From assembly GCF_051201015.1 (NCBI RefSeq), contig NZ_JBPEHI010000008.1: a DNA stretch of 64,000 bases; one strand, 5' to 3'. The position numbers were made by a program, and so were the translations under genes. Below the pieces are notes generated by a model. It was not told the origin of the DNA, ran no database searches, and was given only the letters and a program-made list of their open reading frames with translations. Of this stretch, positions 51,331-59,394 are shown piece by piece; within the stretch, counting starts at the first letter, position 1, and each line of letters begins with the position of its first letter. This DNA is from Petrimonas sulfuriphila (lineage in GTDB: Bacteria > Bacteroidota > Bacteroidia > Bacteroidales > Dysgonomonadaceae).

Positions 51331-51546
51331 ATTTCTTCCTCCAGGCCTTGACTTGCTAATTTTGCACTTTTCCAGCACGGTTCGCCAAAACTCCATAAGC
51401 TGGTAGGTTATCCTTCCGTATAACGCTGTGTCAGCACTTCTCAAGAGGTCAGCGTAATACTGATGTATTTCATCGTCAGGGATACCTGAGGTATGGTCAC
51501 AAAACCCGTCGAGCGTCATATTGATTGCTGCAATTACTTTTTTCAT
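51331..51546 (-). pseudogene. Truncated dihydrofolate-reductase-family gene
   Basis: The frame encodes MKKVIAAINMTLDGFCDHTS and continues to TALYGRITYQLMEFWRTVLEK, the N-terminal third of a RibD-C/DHFR-type reductase as found widely in Bacteroidota. The rest of the domain is missing. The frame then runs on without a stop through about 12 unrelated codons into the metallo-beta-lactamase signal peptide. It is either a relic left when the lactamase gene was joined, or it supplies transcription and an in-frame fusion start. No full reductase fold can form. Confidence 0.75.
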
Positions 51547-51581
51547 AATTTTTTTTGTCAGTCTGTTTTGTGAATCGTCCT

Positions 51582-51609
51582 ACAATGACTAGTAACGGTT
51601 GTTAGTGGC
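51582..51609. other. Possible collapsed cassette-boundary remnant
   Basis: ACAATGAC and TAACGG are followed within a few bases by GTTAGTGG. These are the left and right edge motifs of the spacer elements further right (compare 58151-58165 and 58284-58291), without the internal stem. Confidence 0.35.
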
Positions 51610-51620
51610 TGGTGTTCTTA

Positions 51621-52586
51621 TCATTCATGTATCTTTAAAATAACATTACCTGTTTTTTGCCCCGATTCAACGTATCTGTAAGCATCCACAATTTGGCCTA
51701 ACGTATAAAATCTGTCTATTACAGGCTTGAATTCACCTTTTTCAACAAGCTCTTTCAAAAATATTATATCTTGCTTGGTGATAGACGGAATTGGAAACAA
51801 AAGTCTTTTACCTCCCCAAAGTGGTGTGGTCAATGCAAATAATATATTTTCTGCGTTTTTCCCAAATTCCGTTGAGATGTATATTCCTTTTTCAGTTAAT
51901 AAAGGTTTGCACTTACCAAATGAACTTTTTCCCACTGCGTCAAAGATGAAAGCAAACTTATCTTCTGTCTTTGTAAAATCCTGTGTCTGATAATCAATGA
52001 CTGTGTCTGCACCGAGAGATCTCACTAGATCTACGTTTTTTGTATTACAGACAGCAGTTACTATTGCTCCAAAGTGTTTTAATAATTGTACGGCTGCAGA
52101 ACCGATAGCCCCCGTTGCTCCGTAGACTAGAACTTTTTGTCCGCGTTCTACTTTTGCTGCCCGAATATTTACTAAGGCATAATGAGATCCTTCCGTAATA
52201 GCTGCCGCTTCATCAAAACTCATATTCTCCGGCATGTTTATAACCGCATCGTTTTCAGCGATTGTCAGATATTCTCCGTGTCCACCAAAGGTTTTATCAT
52301 TGAAGCCAAAAACTTTATCTCCATTCCTGAATGCAGTTACATATTTCCCAACTTCTTCAACAACACCCGAAAACTCACAACCTAGTATTTTGTGTTTTGG
52401 TCGAAATAGTCCGCTCCAAAATCTTGAAATAAAATATTCAGCACTACGGAATCCCGAATCGGTGCGGTTAACTGTTGACGAATATACCTTAAGCAATATT
52501 TCATTGTCCCTCGGTGAAGGCCTGGCGACTTCCGTTAATCTGGCAACTTCCGGTGGGCCGTATTTTGAGTATATAATTGCTTTCAT
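51621..52586 (-). CDS. Zinc-independent MDR oxidoreductase (quinone-reductase-like)
   Basis: A 321-residue medium-chain dehydrogenase/reductase. The N-terminal GroES-like part includes NEILLKVYSSTVNRTDSGFRSAEYF and GCEFSGVVEEVGKYVTAFRNGDKVFGF. The NADPH-binding part is GQKVLVYGATGAIGSAAVQLLKHFGAIVTAVC. The cysteine/histidine set for catalytic zinc is absent, which places it with quinone oxidoreductase-like members. The substrate is unknown. It is encoded alone on the minus strand with A+T-rich codon use. Confidence 0.88.
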   Translation of the reverse strand: MKAIIYSKYGPPEVARLTEVARPSPRDNEILLKVYSSTVNRTDSGFRSAEYFISRFWSGLFRPKHKILGCEFSGVVEEVGKYVTAFRNGDKVFGFNDKTFGGHGEYLTIAENDAVINMPENMSFDEAAAITEGSHYALVNIRAAKVERGQKVLVYGATGAIGSAAVQLLKHFGAIVTAVCNTKNVDLVRSLGADTVIDYQTQDFTKTEDKFAFIFDAVGKSSFGKCKPLLTEKGIYISTEFGKNAENILFALTTPLWGGKRLLFPIPSITKQDIIFLKELVEKGEFKPVIDRFYTLGQIVDAYRYVESGQKTGNVILKIHE

Positions 52587-52666
52587 TTTCTATTTGATTT
52601 GTTGATTCTTGATCGTCTTGCCCCATACTTACCACCAACATGCCAGATCGCGGAGTGCGTCCTTTT

Positions 52667-53989
52667 TTATTCTCTCGTGAATGTAAATTGTCCACCGCCT
52701 TGTTTTAGGATCATTGTGTTGTCTGTCGGACTGAATTCCAACACAACTCCCGCCCGGTCAAATTTAAATTTATCTTTTTCGGTTGCTTCAAGTGGAAACG
52801 CTGATTGTCCTGTTGCTTGTGCTATTAACGTATTTCCGTCTTTTGTAATTGTAATTTTCAAAGCGATTTGCTTGGAAGCATAAACTCCCAGATACCCGTC
52901 CAATTCTTCCGGAGTCAAGTTGTAAGTTGTGAATACCGGAATTTCGTATGGCTTGTCGTAAACCGCACTTAAAACCGCAATAGAAATGTCATTGTTATTG
53001 AAGTTTGTTCCGTTTGAAGTTAAAGCGTACGAAATCTTGTCGTCGGTAAAATGCGAGTAGACCGAACTGAACCCATCAATTCCGCCTGTGTGTCCGAAGC
53101 CAATACTTTCGTAGAAAGGAATTGGAAACAAACCAATTCCGTAACCGTCTTTTATGGTTTTCATTATCTCAAGACTTTCAGATTTCAAAAGTCTTCCGCC
53201 AAATAAAGCGTCTGCAAATTTTGTCAAGTCGCTTGGTGTAGAAATAATAGCGCCTGCACCCAACGGAATGGTATAATCTGTTTCATTTTCCACTTTCCAG
53301 GTTCCTGCGAAACTGTATGATTTACATTCGTTGTTGTTAGGATTGATTTTACCAAAAACATACGTGTTTGTCAAATTTATTGGCTTAACAATGTATTCTT
53401 GCAATAAGTCTGCATACGATTTTGCAAAAGTCGCTTCAAGAATGTAAGATAAGAGAACAAAATTTGAATTGCTGTATGCTGCTTTACTGTCTGGTTTGAA
53501 GTCGCTACCGCCTTTTGAAATGATTTCCACCATTTCTTTTTCTGTCTTTGGTTGTGTGTTCCAGGTCAAGTAATCTTTGTCGTTTGTGAAATTGTGTATT
53601 CCGCTTCTATGACCTAGCAAATGCTTTACGGTAATTTCATCTGCGTTTATGATTGTTGGAAACCATTTGTCAATAGTTTGGTTCAGGCATACCTTTTTTT
53701 CTTCAACCGCTTTTAAAACCAAAACGGCTGTGAATGATTTAGAAATGGAGCCAATCCTGTATTTAGAATTTTCAGTTGCTTTGGTGTTGTTTTCAACGTC
53801 TGCGAGACCAACGGTTTTTGAATAAATTATTTCTCCGTTTTTTGAAACGGCGACGCTTCCCATAAACTTATTGTTTTGTTCAAGTGCGTTGAAATAGTTA
53901 TCTAATTTAGTTTTGTCAAAACCGGTTTGAGCAATTCCTATTTGACCTAATGTCAGAACTAGAGCTGTTGTTAAGATTGTTTTTGTCAT
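52667..53989 (-). CDS. Serine hydrolase of the beta-lactamase/AmpC-like family
   Basis: The 440-residue exported protein (signal ending IAQ) has the penicillin-recognising fold. SxxK occurs in IGSISKSFTAVLV, YxN in AAYSNSNFVLLSY and the HxG triad in FGHTGGIDGFSS. A C-terminal lipocalin-like domain (from about 345) includes LDGYLGVYASKQ. These enzymes may be esterases, peptidases or lactamases; true AmpC function is not predictable, since the KTG triad is replaced by HTG. It is a single gene in the accessory region. Confidence 0.87.
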   Translation of the reverse strand: MTKTILTTALVLTLGQIGIAQTGFDKTKLDNYFNALEQNNKFMGSVAVSKNGEIIYSKTVGLADVENNTKATENSKYRIGSISKSFTAVLVLKAVEEKKVCLNQTIDKWFPTIINADEITVKHLLGHRSGIHNFTNDKDYLTWNTQPKTEKEMVEIISKGGSDFKPDSKAAYSNSNFVLLSYILEATFAKSYADLLQEYIVKPINLTNTYVFGKINPNNNECKSYSFAGTWKVENETDYTIPLGAGAIISTPSDLTKFADALFGGRLLKSESLEIMKTIKDGYGIGLFPIPFYESIGFGHTGGIDGFSSVYSHFTDDKISYALTSNGTNFNNNDISIAVLSAVYDKPYEIPVFTTYNLTPEELDGYLGVYASKQIALKITITKDGNTLIAQATGQSAFPLEATEKDKFKFDRAGVVLEFSPTDNTMILKQGGGQFTFTRE

Positions 53990-54076
53990 TTTTGTCTTGT
54001 TAATGTTGTCGTTTACGGGTCGCCTTTAAATAACGTTTAGTGTATGGATAGTAACCGATTAAGGAATTCATCCCTG

Positions 54077-54538
54077 TCAAGTTGCAAGCTCTGTCGTTAA
54101 TCCTTCGTGCGCTAACTCTAACGTCTCTATTGTAACTTCATTTGCATCCGATTTTAAATCCGGACTTGAAATTTTAGTAGGCCAAGCATTTGTCAACCTC
54201 CAAGTCATAATAGGTTTTCCACCTTCATCCAACAACTGGATTGTTACTGTTTCTCTTTTAATGGTATTCATTTTAATGGCATCATACCAATTAAAGAAAT
54301 TATTGTCTTTCACTAAAACGCCTTTCTTAAGAATAATGTTTCCTCCTTTAGTTAATCCAGGCATTTTAATCGTTGAGAATTGTTTGCCATCTCCATGTCT
54401 GTATTCCATGGGTTGTGTATCTGTTCCTAATCCGGAAATTTCTTGAAACGATATTGTCTTGTCTTGTGAACCGAATTTAACTGTAAAGTAAAACTTGGGT
54501 AATGGCCATACATTATTATCTTGAGTTTCTCCTGTCAT
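54077..54538 (-). CDS. Orphan contractile-tail tube protein (gp19/Afp1-like)
   Basis: The 153-residue protein has the hallmarks of the phage-tail-region protein family that forms inner tubes of contractile injection systems: PKFYFTVKFGSQDKTISFQEISGLG, MEYRHGDGKQFS, KMPGLTKGGNIILKKGVL, FFNWYDAI, LTNAWPTKISSPDLKSDANE and the ending LELAHEGLT. Length is normal. No sheath, baseplate, spike or AAA+ gene of such a system lies in the window, so it stands alone among cassette-like genes. It overlaps nothing; a methyltransferase gene starts upstream on the same strand, 4 bp away. Confidence 0.85.
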   Translation of the reverse strand: MTGETQDNNVWPLPKFYFTVKFGSQDKTISFQEISGLGTDTQPMEYRHGDGKQFSTIKMPGLTKGGNIILKKGVLVKDNNFFNWYDAIKMNTIKRETVTIQLLDEGGKPIMTWRLTNAWPTKISSPDLKSDANEVTIETLELAHEGLTTELAT

Positions 54539-54542
54539 AATA

Positions 54543-55454
54543 TTATAGATTTGATTTTTTTATTATCGTCGTTTTAAAATCATATCCTTCAATCTCGTAT
54601 TTTTTTAAGTCATACTGTTTATTGTCAAGATATTTCTCAATAAACGGTAAATCCGGTGCATAGTGAAAGCTGCCACCGATTTTCAATGAGTTCAGAATAT
54701 TCATATAAGTTTTGGCATATTCGATATAGTTGCCGTCTTCTCTCAAATTATGATGATTAAAATGATTGGAAAATCCCAGGTTACTGACTACGGTTCCCCA
54801 TTTGTCTGTTCCGTAATCGTATTCCAGCCAATCTGATGTTATTAAATTTGAGGTTGAAAACTTAAATCTGTCAATTCCATAAGCTTCAATTTTTTGATTT
54901 CTAAAATAATCTACCAGATATCCATTAATTCCACAACCTATATCCAAAACCGGTTGTAATAAATGTTTAATATCAACTTGTAAAATTTTAAGTTGCAATT
55001 TAGGGGTATATTCAGAGCAAACAACTGGACTTATTTTCTCGTTGTCATCTTTATATAATTTTTCTGCGAAAGGATTATTTTCTTTAAGCCAGAATTTTAG
55101 CTTTTCGTAATGTTCTTTTGAAATGTTGTCAATTGAATATGCTCTTGTCTGAAGGGCTTCAAATAAATTAGAATATATTTGTCTTAAGTTGTTTATAGCT
55201 TTTAAGTCAAACGAATAGTATTGATTTACTCTGCAAAACTCTTCGATGGCTTTATCTTTTGCATAATCAATTAAATACTCTTTAGAATGAGGGGTTAGTT
55301 TGTCAATATTCGAAATAGCTTTTACTGTTTCATTGGCAAATTGAAATATCTCCAGATTATCAAGAAAAATGTTTTTACCTTGATTAAATCCTATTTGTTT
55401 ATCAATATTTTCGGTAAATCTGTCTGTTGGCATTGGTTTTTTTGTATATGGCAT
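54543..55454 (-). CDS. Class I SAM-dependent methyltransferase-like protein
   Basis: A protein of about 303 residues. The N-terminal half is helical and unknown. The C-terminal half has the SAM-binding motif I PVLDIGCGINGYLVDYF, motif II-like IEAYGIDRFKF and a later LKIGGSFHYAPDLPFIEKYL segment. The substrate cannot be told. The ATG giving MPYTKKPMPTDRF is taken as start; a longer frame would run into the structured spacer. That spacer carries a minus-strand -7 box (55533-55540) placed to transcribe this gene. Confidence 0.7.
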   Translation of the reverse strand: MPYTKKPMPTDRFTENIDKQIGFNQGKNIFLDNLEIFQFANETVKAISNIDKLTPHSKEYLIDYAKDKAIEEFCRVNQYYSFDLKAINNLRQIYSNLFEALQTRAYSIDNISKEHYEKLKFWLKENNPFAEKLYKDDNEKISPVVCSEYTPKLQLKILQVDIKHLLQPVLDIGCGINGYLVDYFRNQKIEAYGIDRFKFSTSNLITSDWLEYDYGTDKWGTVVSNLGFSNHFNHHNLREDGNYIEYAKTYMNILNSLKIGGSFHYAPDLPFIEKYLDNKQYDLKKYEIEGYDFKTTIIKKSNL

Positions 55455-55585
55455 AACGGTTCGGGGCTTTGTGTTCGGGTGGGTTGGCGGGATGAAGTCC
55501 AGCGGACACGAGACGAACGCTGGTGCGGATTGCAAAGCTACAAGTTTACACGTTCCGCCCGCCTGACGTAAAGCCCAATGTTAGC
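55452..55585. repeat. attC-like structured spacer A
   Basis: Long imperfect inverted repeat. The left arm GGGCTTTGTGTTCGGGTGGG (55464-55483) pairs with CCCGCCTGACGTAAAGCCC (55558-55576) with one unpaired T and a few G-T or mismatched positions. Outer cores are CATAAC and GTTAGC. A minor hairpin CCAGCG/CGCTGG lies inside, and a minus-strand TAGCTTTG promoter box sits in the loop. No coding potential beyond the extended methyltransferase frame. Confidence 0.7.
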
Positions 55586-56490
55586 GGTTCGTTGTTTTCT
55601 TATTTCAATTTTTTCATTGTGGTGCTTGCAAGTAACGATTTCATTTGTGTAATAGCGACCTTGTTGAGTTGTAGAAGTCTTTCGCTTTGTGGTAGCCCCT
55701 GTCTAATCAACAATGCATTCACGCTTTCCATATTGCTCAACACAACAAGTTGTTCCAATGTGGCGTAATCCCGTATATTTCCTGTTTTGTCGGGATTGCT
55801 GTCTCGCCACTCTTTTGCCGTAACTCCAAAAAGGGCAACATTCAGCAAATCGGCTTCGTTGGCATAAACAAAACTTGCTTGCTGTTTGGTAATTTCTTGC
55901 GGAATAAGATTTTCTTTGATTGCATCCGTGTGAATTTGGTAGTTTATTTTGGCAAGGGTGCGTTGCAGGTTCCACTCTAATTTCAGTCGGTTGTTTTCTT
56001 CGTCCTTGAGACGTTGAAATTCATTAACCAAGTAGATTTGAAATTCGGGGCTTAACCACATTGCAAAGTGAAATGCAATATCTTTATGTGCATACGTTCC
56101 GCCGTATCTTCCTGCTTTTACGAGCATTCCTATGGCTTTCGTCCTGTCAATCCATTGACCAACTGACATTATAAATCTGTTCGTACCCGCTTCTTGCCCA
56201 ATTACCCCGAATTCGGGGTAATTAAAATCGGGATTATTTACTCTCTCCCAAACGCCGAGATATTCTATCGTGTTTTTGTTGGTTATCCATTTGCCTATCA
56301 GTCCGCTACCCTCCCTAAAAGAAACGGTCATATCCGTAAGGCTGATATAATCGGTATTCTGCTGACTGATAACCGTTATTTCGGATTCTTTTACTTGTAA
56401 TATTCTTCCTTTTGCCATAAAACTCTCAGAATAAATAAAGCACAAACTTACAAAAAACAAGGCAAATAGCGGTGGTTTGTATTGATTACT
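55578..56490. repeat. Duplicated KilA-N segment, copy 1
   Basis: Matches 58282-59194. Within it, 55829-56455 appears identical to 58533-59159 (627 bp, constant offset 2704), while flanking parts differ at roughly one base in ten. It includes the right edge of spacer A. Confidence 0.85.
55600..56418 (-). CDS. KilA-N domain protein, copy 1
   Basis: The 272-residue protein starts MAKGRILQVKESEITVISQQ and has a KilA-N DNA-binding domain at about 20-120: DYISLTDMTVSFREGSGLIGKWITNKNTIEYLG, then YGGTYAHKDIAFHFAMWLSPEFQIYLVNEFQRLKDEE. The C-terminal half resembles the companion region found in Bacteroidota KilA-N proteins (ASFVYANEADLLNVALFG). KilA-N occurs in phage and mobile-element regulators. 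A -7 box (TAAGTTTG, 56443-56450) lies 24 bp upstream and fixes this start over a longer frame. A second copy lies 2.7 kb away. Confidence 0.88.
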   Translation of the reverse strand: MAKGRILQVKESEITVISQQNTDYISLTDMTVSFREGSGLIGKWITNKNTIEYLGVWERVNNPDFNYPEFGVIGQEAGTNRFIMSVGQWIDRTKAIGMLVKAGRYGGTYAHKDIAFHFAMWLSPEFQIYLVNEFQRLKDEENNRLKLEWNLQRTLAKINYQIHTDAIKENLIPQEITKQQASFVYANEADLLNVALFGVTAKEWRDSNPDKTGNIRDYATLEQLVVLSNMESVNALLIRQGLPQSERLLQLNKVAITQMKSLLASTTMKKLK

Positions 56491-56504
56491 TTAGCTCCGT
56501 AGAT

Positions 56505-57493
56505 TCAACTCGCAAATGCAATTTTATTTTCCAAAGATGCAAAAAATAATTGAGCCGGTGTTTTATAGTTCAATTTTTTTCTTGGTCTTCGGTTTAATTT
56601 GTATTGTATCTCCTTCACTTTTTCACTATTAACATCATTAAAGTCAGTTCCTTTCGGGATGTATTGGCGTACGAGTTTATTGGTGTATTCGTTCAATCCT
56701 CTTTCCCAGGAACTGTATGGATTGGCAAAGTAAAAATCAATATCCAAAGCGCTTGCAATGGCTTTGTGTTCTGCAAACTCCTTGCCGTTATCGGATGTTA
56801 TGGTGTGAATCTTTCCTTTATAAGGCATTAACAGACGGATGACAGTCTCCTTTACTGCCTCGGCATTCTTCCCCTTTTCCAATTTTTCCATTAGCACAAA
56901 CGCCTTGGTTCGCTCCACGATGGTTAAGATGGCACCCTTGCCGTCTTTGCCGATTACGGTATCGATTTCCAAATCTCCAAATCTCCAAATCGTTTTTTCT
57001 GGTCTACGATTGCCGGTCGGTGTTCAATCCCCACCCTGTCTTTAATGTGTACCCGGGTATCCGATACCGGGCGTCTTCTGTGCTTGAGCTTGTGGCGTAA
57101 GAAAGTGTATAAATCTCCTCCTTGCGCCTTGTCTTTGCGAATGTGCTGATAAATCCTTTCCACGCTTACCATCTCAATGCCGTTGACTTTGCAATAGCCG
57201 TTAATCTGTTCGGGAGACCACTGTTCTTCCCGTAGTTTTTTGTCAATGAACCGCTGCATGGATGAACTGAAGCTACGCTTGCGCTTGAAGCGTTCCTTGC
57301 GTTCATCGGCAAGCATTTGAGCGCGAGCCGCAGAATACTTCCCACGCTTGGCTTTATTGCGGGACAACTCCCGACTTATGGTTGATTCCGATACTCCTAC
57401 AATCCCTGCAATCTGTTTTTGTGTACTTCCCCTTTGAAGTAGAGCTGATATTTGGTATCTTCGCTCTACGGTCAATTGTTTAAATTTTTTCAT
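56505..57493 (-). pseudogene. IS30-family transposase, frameshifted by an 8-bp repeat
   Basis: The N-terminal part has the HTH region QLTVERRYQISALLQRGSTQ and STISRELSRNKAKRGKYSA; its frame breaks after KKRFGDLEI. The C-terminal part is the DDE catalytic region with MEIDTVIGKDGKGAILTIVE, ITSDNGKEFAEH and NPYSSWERGLNEYTNKLVRQ, ending RRPRKKLNYKTPAQLFF. The break lies where an 8-bp unit occurs three times. With two units the frame would read FGDLEIDT without interruption. The element is probably unable to move by itself unless slippage restores it. Confidence 0.88.
56968..56991. repeat. 3 x 8-bp tandem repeat causing the frameshift
   Basis: TCCAAATC occurs three times in a row (GATTTGGA on the coding strand). 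Removing one unit restores one continuous transposase frame. Confidence 0.9.
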
Positions 57494-57591
57494 AATACAA
57501 CTATTATAAACATTTTGGCCAACTTTCCCAAGGGAACGCGTTCCCTTGGGAATCTTTTTGACCATTAATAAATGATATTTAGTTGCATTTA

Positions 57592-58104
57592 CTAATTGAA
57601 TTTACGCTCTTTCTTGTGTTTCTTTATCTTTTTCATTGCCCAGTCGTAATGACTTGAAGTTGCTGAAACGCAGTAACTACCCAAACTTGTTGTGCCTGTC
57701 CAATCAAAAAACTTTTTGGTAAAAAGTTGTTCGTTGGTAAATGTATCAATCAAACGCATTACTTCAACATGACTTTTTTGTAAAACAGATATTGCTTCCT
57801 GATAGGGTGTAGTTTGGTGCTTTTCCCAAAATTCAACGTTCATTTGTAGATAGGTTTTCCAATTATAAGGTTCGGGCAGAAAATTGATTTTATTTCCTTT
57901 CAAGTTCGATTTTACCCAATTTAGCAAGAGTTGGTGCCATTCGTATAAATGTACCAATACATCTCTAATGTTTCTATCTCTATCTTCAAAGAAGAATGTT
58001 TTTTCTTGCTCATCTGTGGTTAATGAGTTTATTAGAGCAAATAGTTTCTTGAAATTTTCTTCGCTTTGTGCAATCAGTTGTGCTTTTGTTGTCGGGCGTG
58101 CCAT
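57592..58104 (-). CDS. ClbS/DfsB-family four-helix bundle protein
   Basis: The 170-residue cytosolic protein begins MARPTTKAQLIAQSEENFKKLFALINSL, the family's opening, and contains RNIRDVLVHLYEWHQLLLNWV and SYCVSATSSHYDWAMKKIKKH with the bundle's conserved His, Trp and Ser positions. ClbS of E. coli protects against colibactin by hydrolysing its cyclopropane; other members are DinB-like enzymes of unknown role. The last few residues (RKFN) are encoded by the end of the inserted IS30 element, replacing an original ...KKELN end seen in the other copy. A minus-strand -7 box inside spacer B lies about 115 bp upstream. Confidence 0.85.
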   Translation of the reverse strand: MARPTTKAQLIAQSEENFKKLFALINSLTTDEQEKTFFFEDRDRNIRDVLVHLYEWHQLLLNWVKSNLKGNKINFLPEPYNWKTYLQMNVEFWEKHQTTPYQEAISVLQKSHVEVMRLIDTFTNEQLFTKKFFDWTGTTSLGSYCVSATSSHYDWAMKKIKKHKKERKFN

Positions 58105-58156
58105 GAAATTTGATTTTTTTGTGTTTGATGTGCTATCGTTTGTCGTTTTACAATGA

Positions 58157-58291
58157 CCGCTAACGTTTAAGCATATGGCTTGTGGCGGTTTTAAAAGCGT
58201 TTATCTTTCAGCATAACACAAAAGTAGATATGTCTCGAAAACTTTGATTTTATCACTTAACCCGCCATAAGGCTATATGCAATGTTAGCGG
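58157..58291. repeat. attC-like structured spacer B
   Basis: The outer 8-bp arms CCGCTAAC and GTTAGCGG are perfect inverse complements. Inside, GCATATGGCTTGTGGCGG (58171-58188) pairs with CCGCCATAAGGCTATATGC (58262-58280) with one bulged base. A minus-strand promoter box TACTTTTG (58219-58226) lies in the loop, pointing at the ClbS gene. Its right edge is identical to that of spacer A. Confidence 0.75.
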
Positions 58292-59194
58292 TTCGTTGTT
58301 TTCTTATTTCAGTTTTTTCATTGTGTTGCTTGCAAGTAACGATTTCATTTGTGTAATAGCTACTTTGTTAAGCTGTAGAAGTCTTTCGCTTTGAGGCAGT
58401 CCTTGTCGGATTAGTAAGGCATTCATACTTTCCATATTACTCAATACAACAAGTTGTTCCAAAGTAGCGTAATCACGTACATTTCCTGTTTTGTCGGGAT
58501 TGCTGTCTCGCCACTCTTTTGCGGTAATTCCGAAAAGGGCAACATTCAGCAAATCGGCTTCGTTGGCATAAACAAAACTTGCTTGCTGTTTGGTAATTTC
58601 TTGCGGAATAAGATTTTCTTTGATTGCATCCGTGTGAATTTGGTAGTTTATTTTGGCAAGGGTGCGTTGCAGGTTCCACTCTAATTTCAGTCGGTTGTTT
58701 TCTTCGTCCTTGAGACGTTGAAATTCATTAACCAAGTAGATTTGAAATTCGGGGCTTAACCACATTGCAAAGTGAAATGCAATATCTTTATGTGCATACG
58801 TTCCGCCGTATCTTCCTGCTTTTACGAGCATTCCTATGGCTTTCGTCCTGTCAATCCATTGACCAACTGACATTATAAATCTGTTCGTACCCGCTTCTTG
58901 CCCAATTACCCCGAATTCGGGGTAATTAAAATCGGGATTATTTACTCTCTCCCAAACGCCGAGATATTCTATCGTGTTTTTGTTGGTTATCCATTTGCCT
59001 ATCAGTCCGCTACCCTCCCTAAAAGAAACGGTCATATCCGTAAGGCTGATATAATCGGTATTCTGCTGACTGATAACCGTTATTTCGGATTCTTTTACTT
59101 GTAATATTCTTCCTTTTGCCATAAAACTCTCAGAATAAATAAAGCACAAACTTACAAAAGACAAGACGAATAAAGACGGTTTTACATTGATTAA
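58282..59194. repeat. Duplicated KilA-N segment, copy 2
   Basis: Paralogue of 55578-56490, with the uninterrupted site for the IS30-family insertion at its right end and the same GTTAGCGG edge on the left. Confidence 0.85.
58304..59122 (-). CDS. KilA-N domain protein, copy 2
   Basis: A 272-residue protein identical to copy 1 over about the first 190 residues, differing near the C-terminus at four positions (GITAKE for GVTAKE, GNVRDY for GNIRDY, MESMNA for MESVNA, ASNTMK for ASTTMK). The -7 box (59147-59154) and ATG match those of copy 1. The longer frame upstream runs through the promoter and is rejected. It is probably a DNA-binding regulator of mobile origin. Confidence 0.88.
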   Translation of the reverse strand: MAKGRILQVKESEITVISQQNTDYISLTDMTVSFREGSGLIGKWITNKNTIEYLGVWERVNNPDFNYPEFGVIGQEAGTNRFIMSVGQWIDRTKAIGMLVKAGRYGGTYAHKDIAFHFAMWLSPEFQIYLVNEFQRLKDEENNRLKLEWNLQRTLAKINYQIHTDAIKENLIPQEITKQQASFVYANEADLLNVALFGITAKEWRDSNPDKTGNVRDYATLEQLVVLSNMESMNALLIRQGLPQSERLLQLNKVAITQMKSLLASNTMKKLK

Positions 59195-59394
59195 TTTAGC
59201 TCTTTCTTGTGTTTCTTTATCTTTTTCATTGCCCAGTCGTAATGACTTGAAGTTGCTGAAAAGCAATAACTACCCAAACTGGTAGTACCAGTCCAATCAA
59301 AAAACTTACGGGTAAAAAGTTGCTCGTTGGTAAACGTGTCAATCAAGCGCATTACTTCAACGTGACTTTTTTGTAAAATAGCAATTGCTCTCAA
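59191..59394 (-). pseudogene. ClbS/DfsB family gene, 5'-truncated copy
   Basis: Encodes only the last third of the ClbS-like protein (AIAILQKSHVEVMRLIDTFTN onward, ending MKKIKKHKKELN). The first 100 or so residues are missing; the sequence to the right is unrelated. The remaining part differs from the full copy in several codons. Its end shows what the full copy's C-terminus looked like before the IS30-family insertion. It is probably not functional. Confidence 0.85.

Larger units (their letters stand above)
56498..57605. mobile_element. IS30-family insertion sequence
   Basis: About 1.1 kb. The ends are related inverted repeats: left GTAGATTCAACTCGCAAATG and, read inward from the right, GTAAATTCAATTAGTAAATG. 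It is flanked by GCTC on both sides (56494-56497 and 57606-57609). The paralogous segment at 59198 has a single GCTC and no insertion, so the empty site is visible in the same window. The single transposase gene is frameshifted. Confidence 0.85.

Noticed and set aside
52667..53989. True class C beta-lactamase
   Set aside because: SxxK and YxN are present, but the KTG position reads HTG and a C-terminal lipocalin-like domain is attached, as in non-lactamase serine hydrolases.
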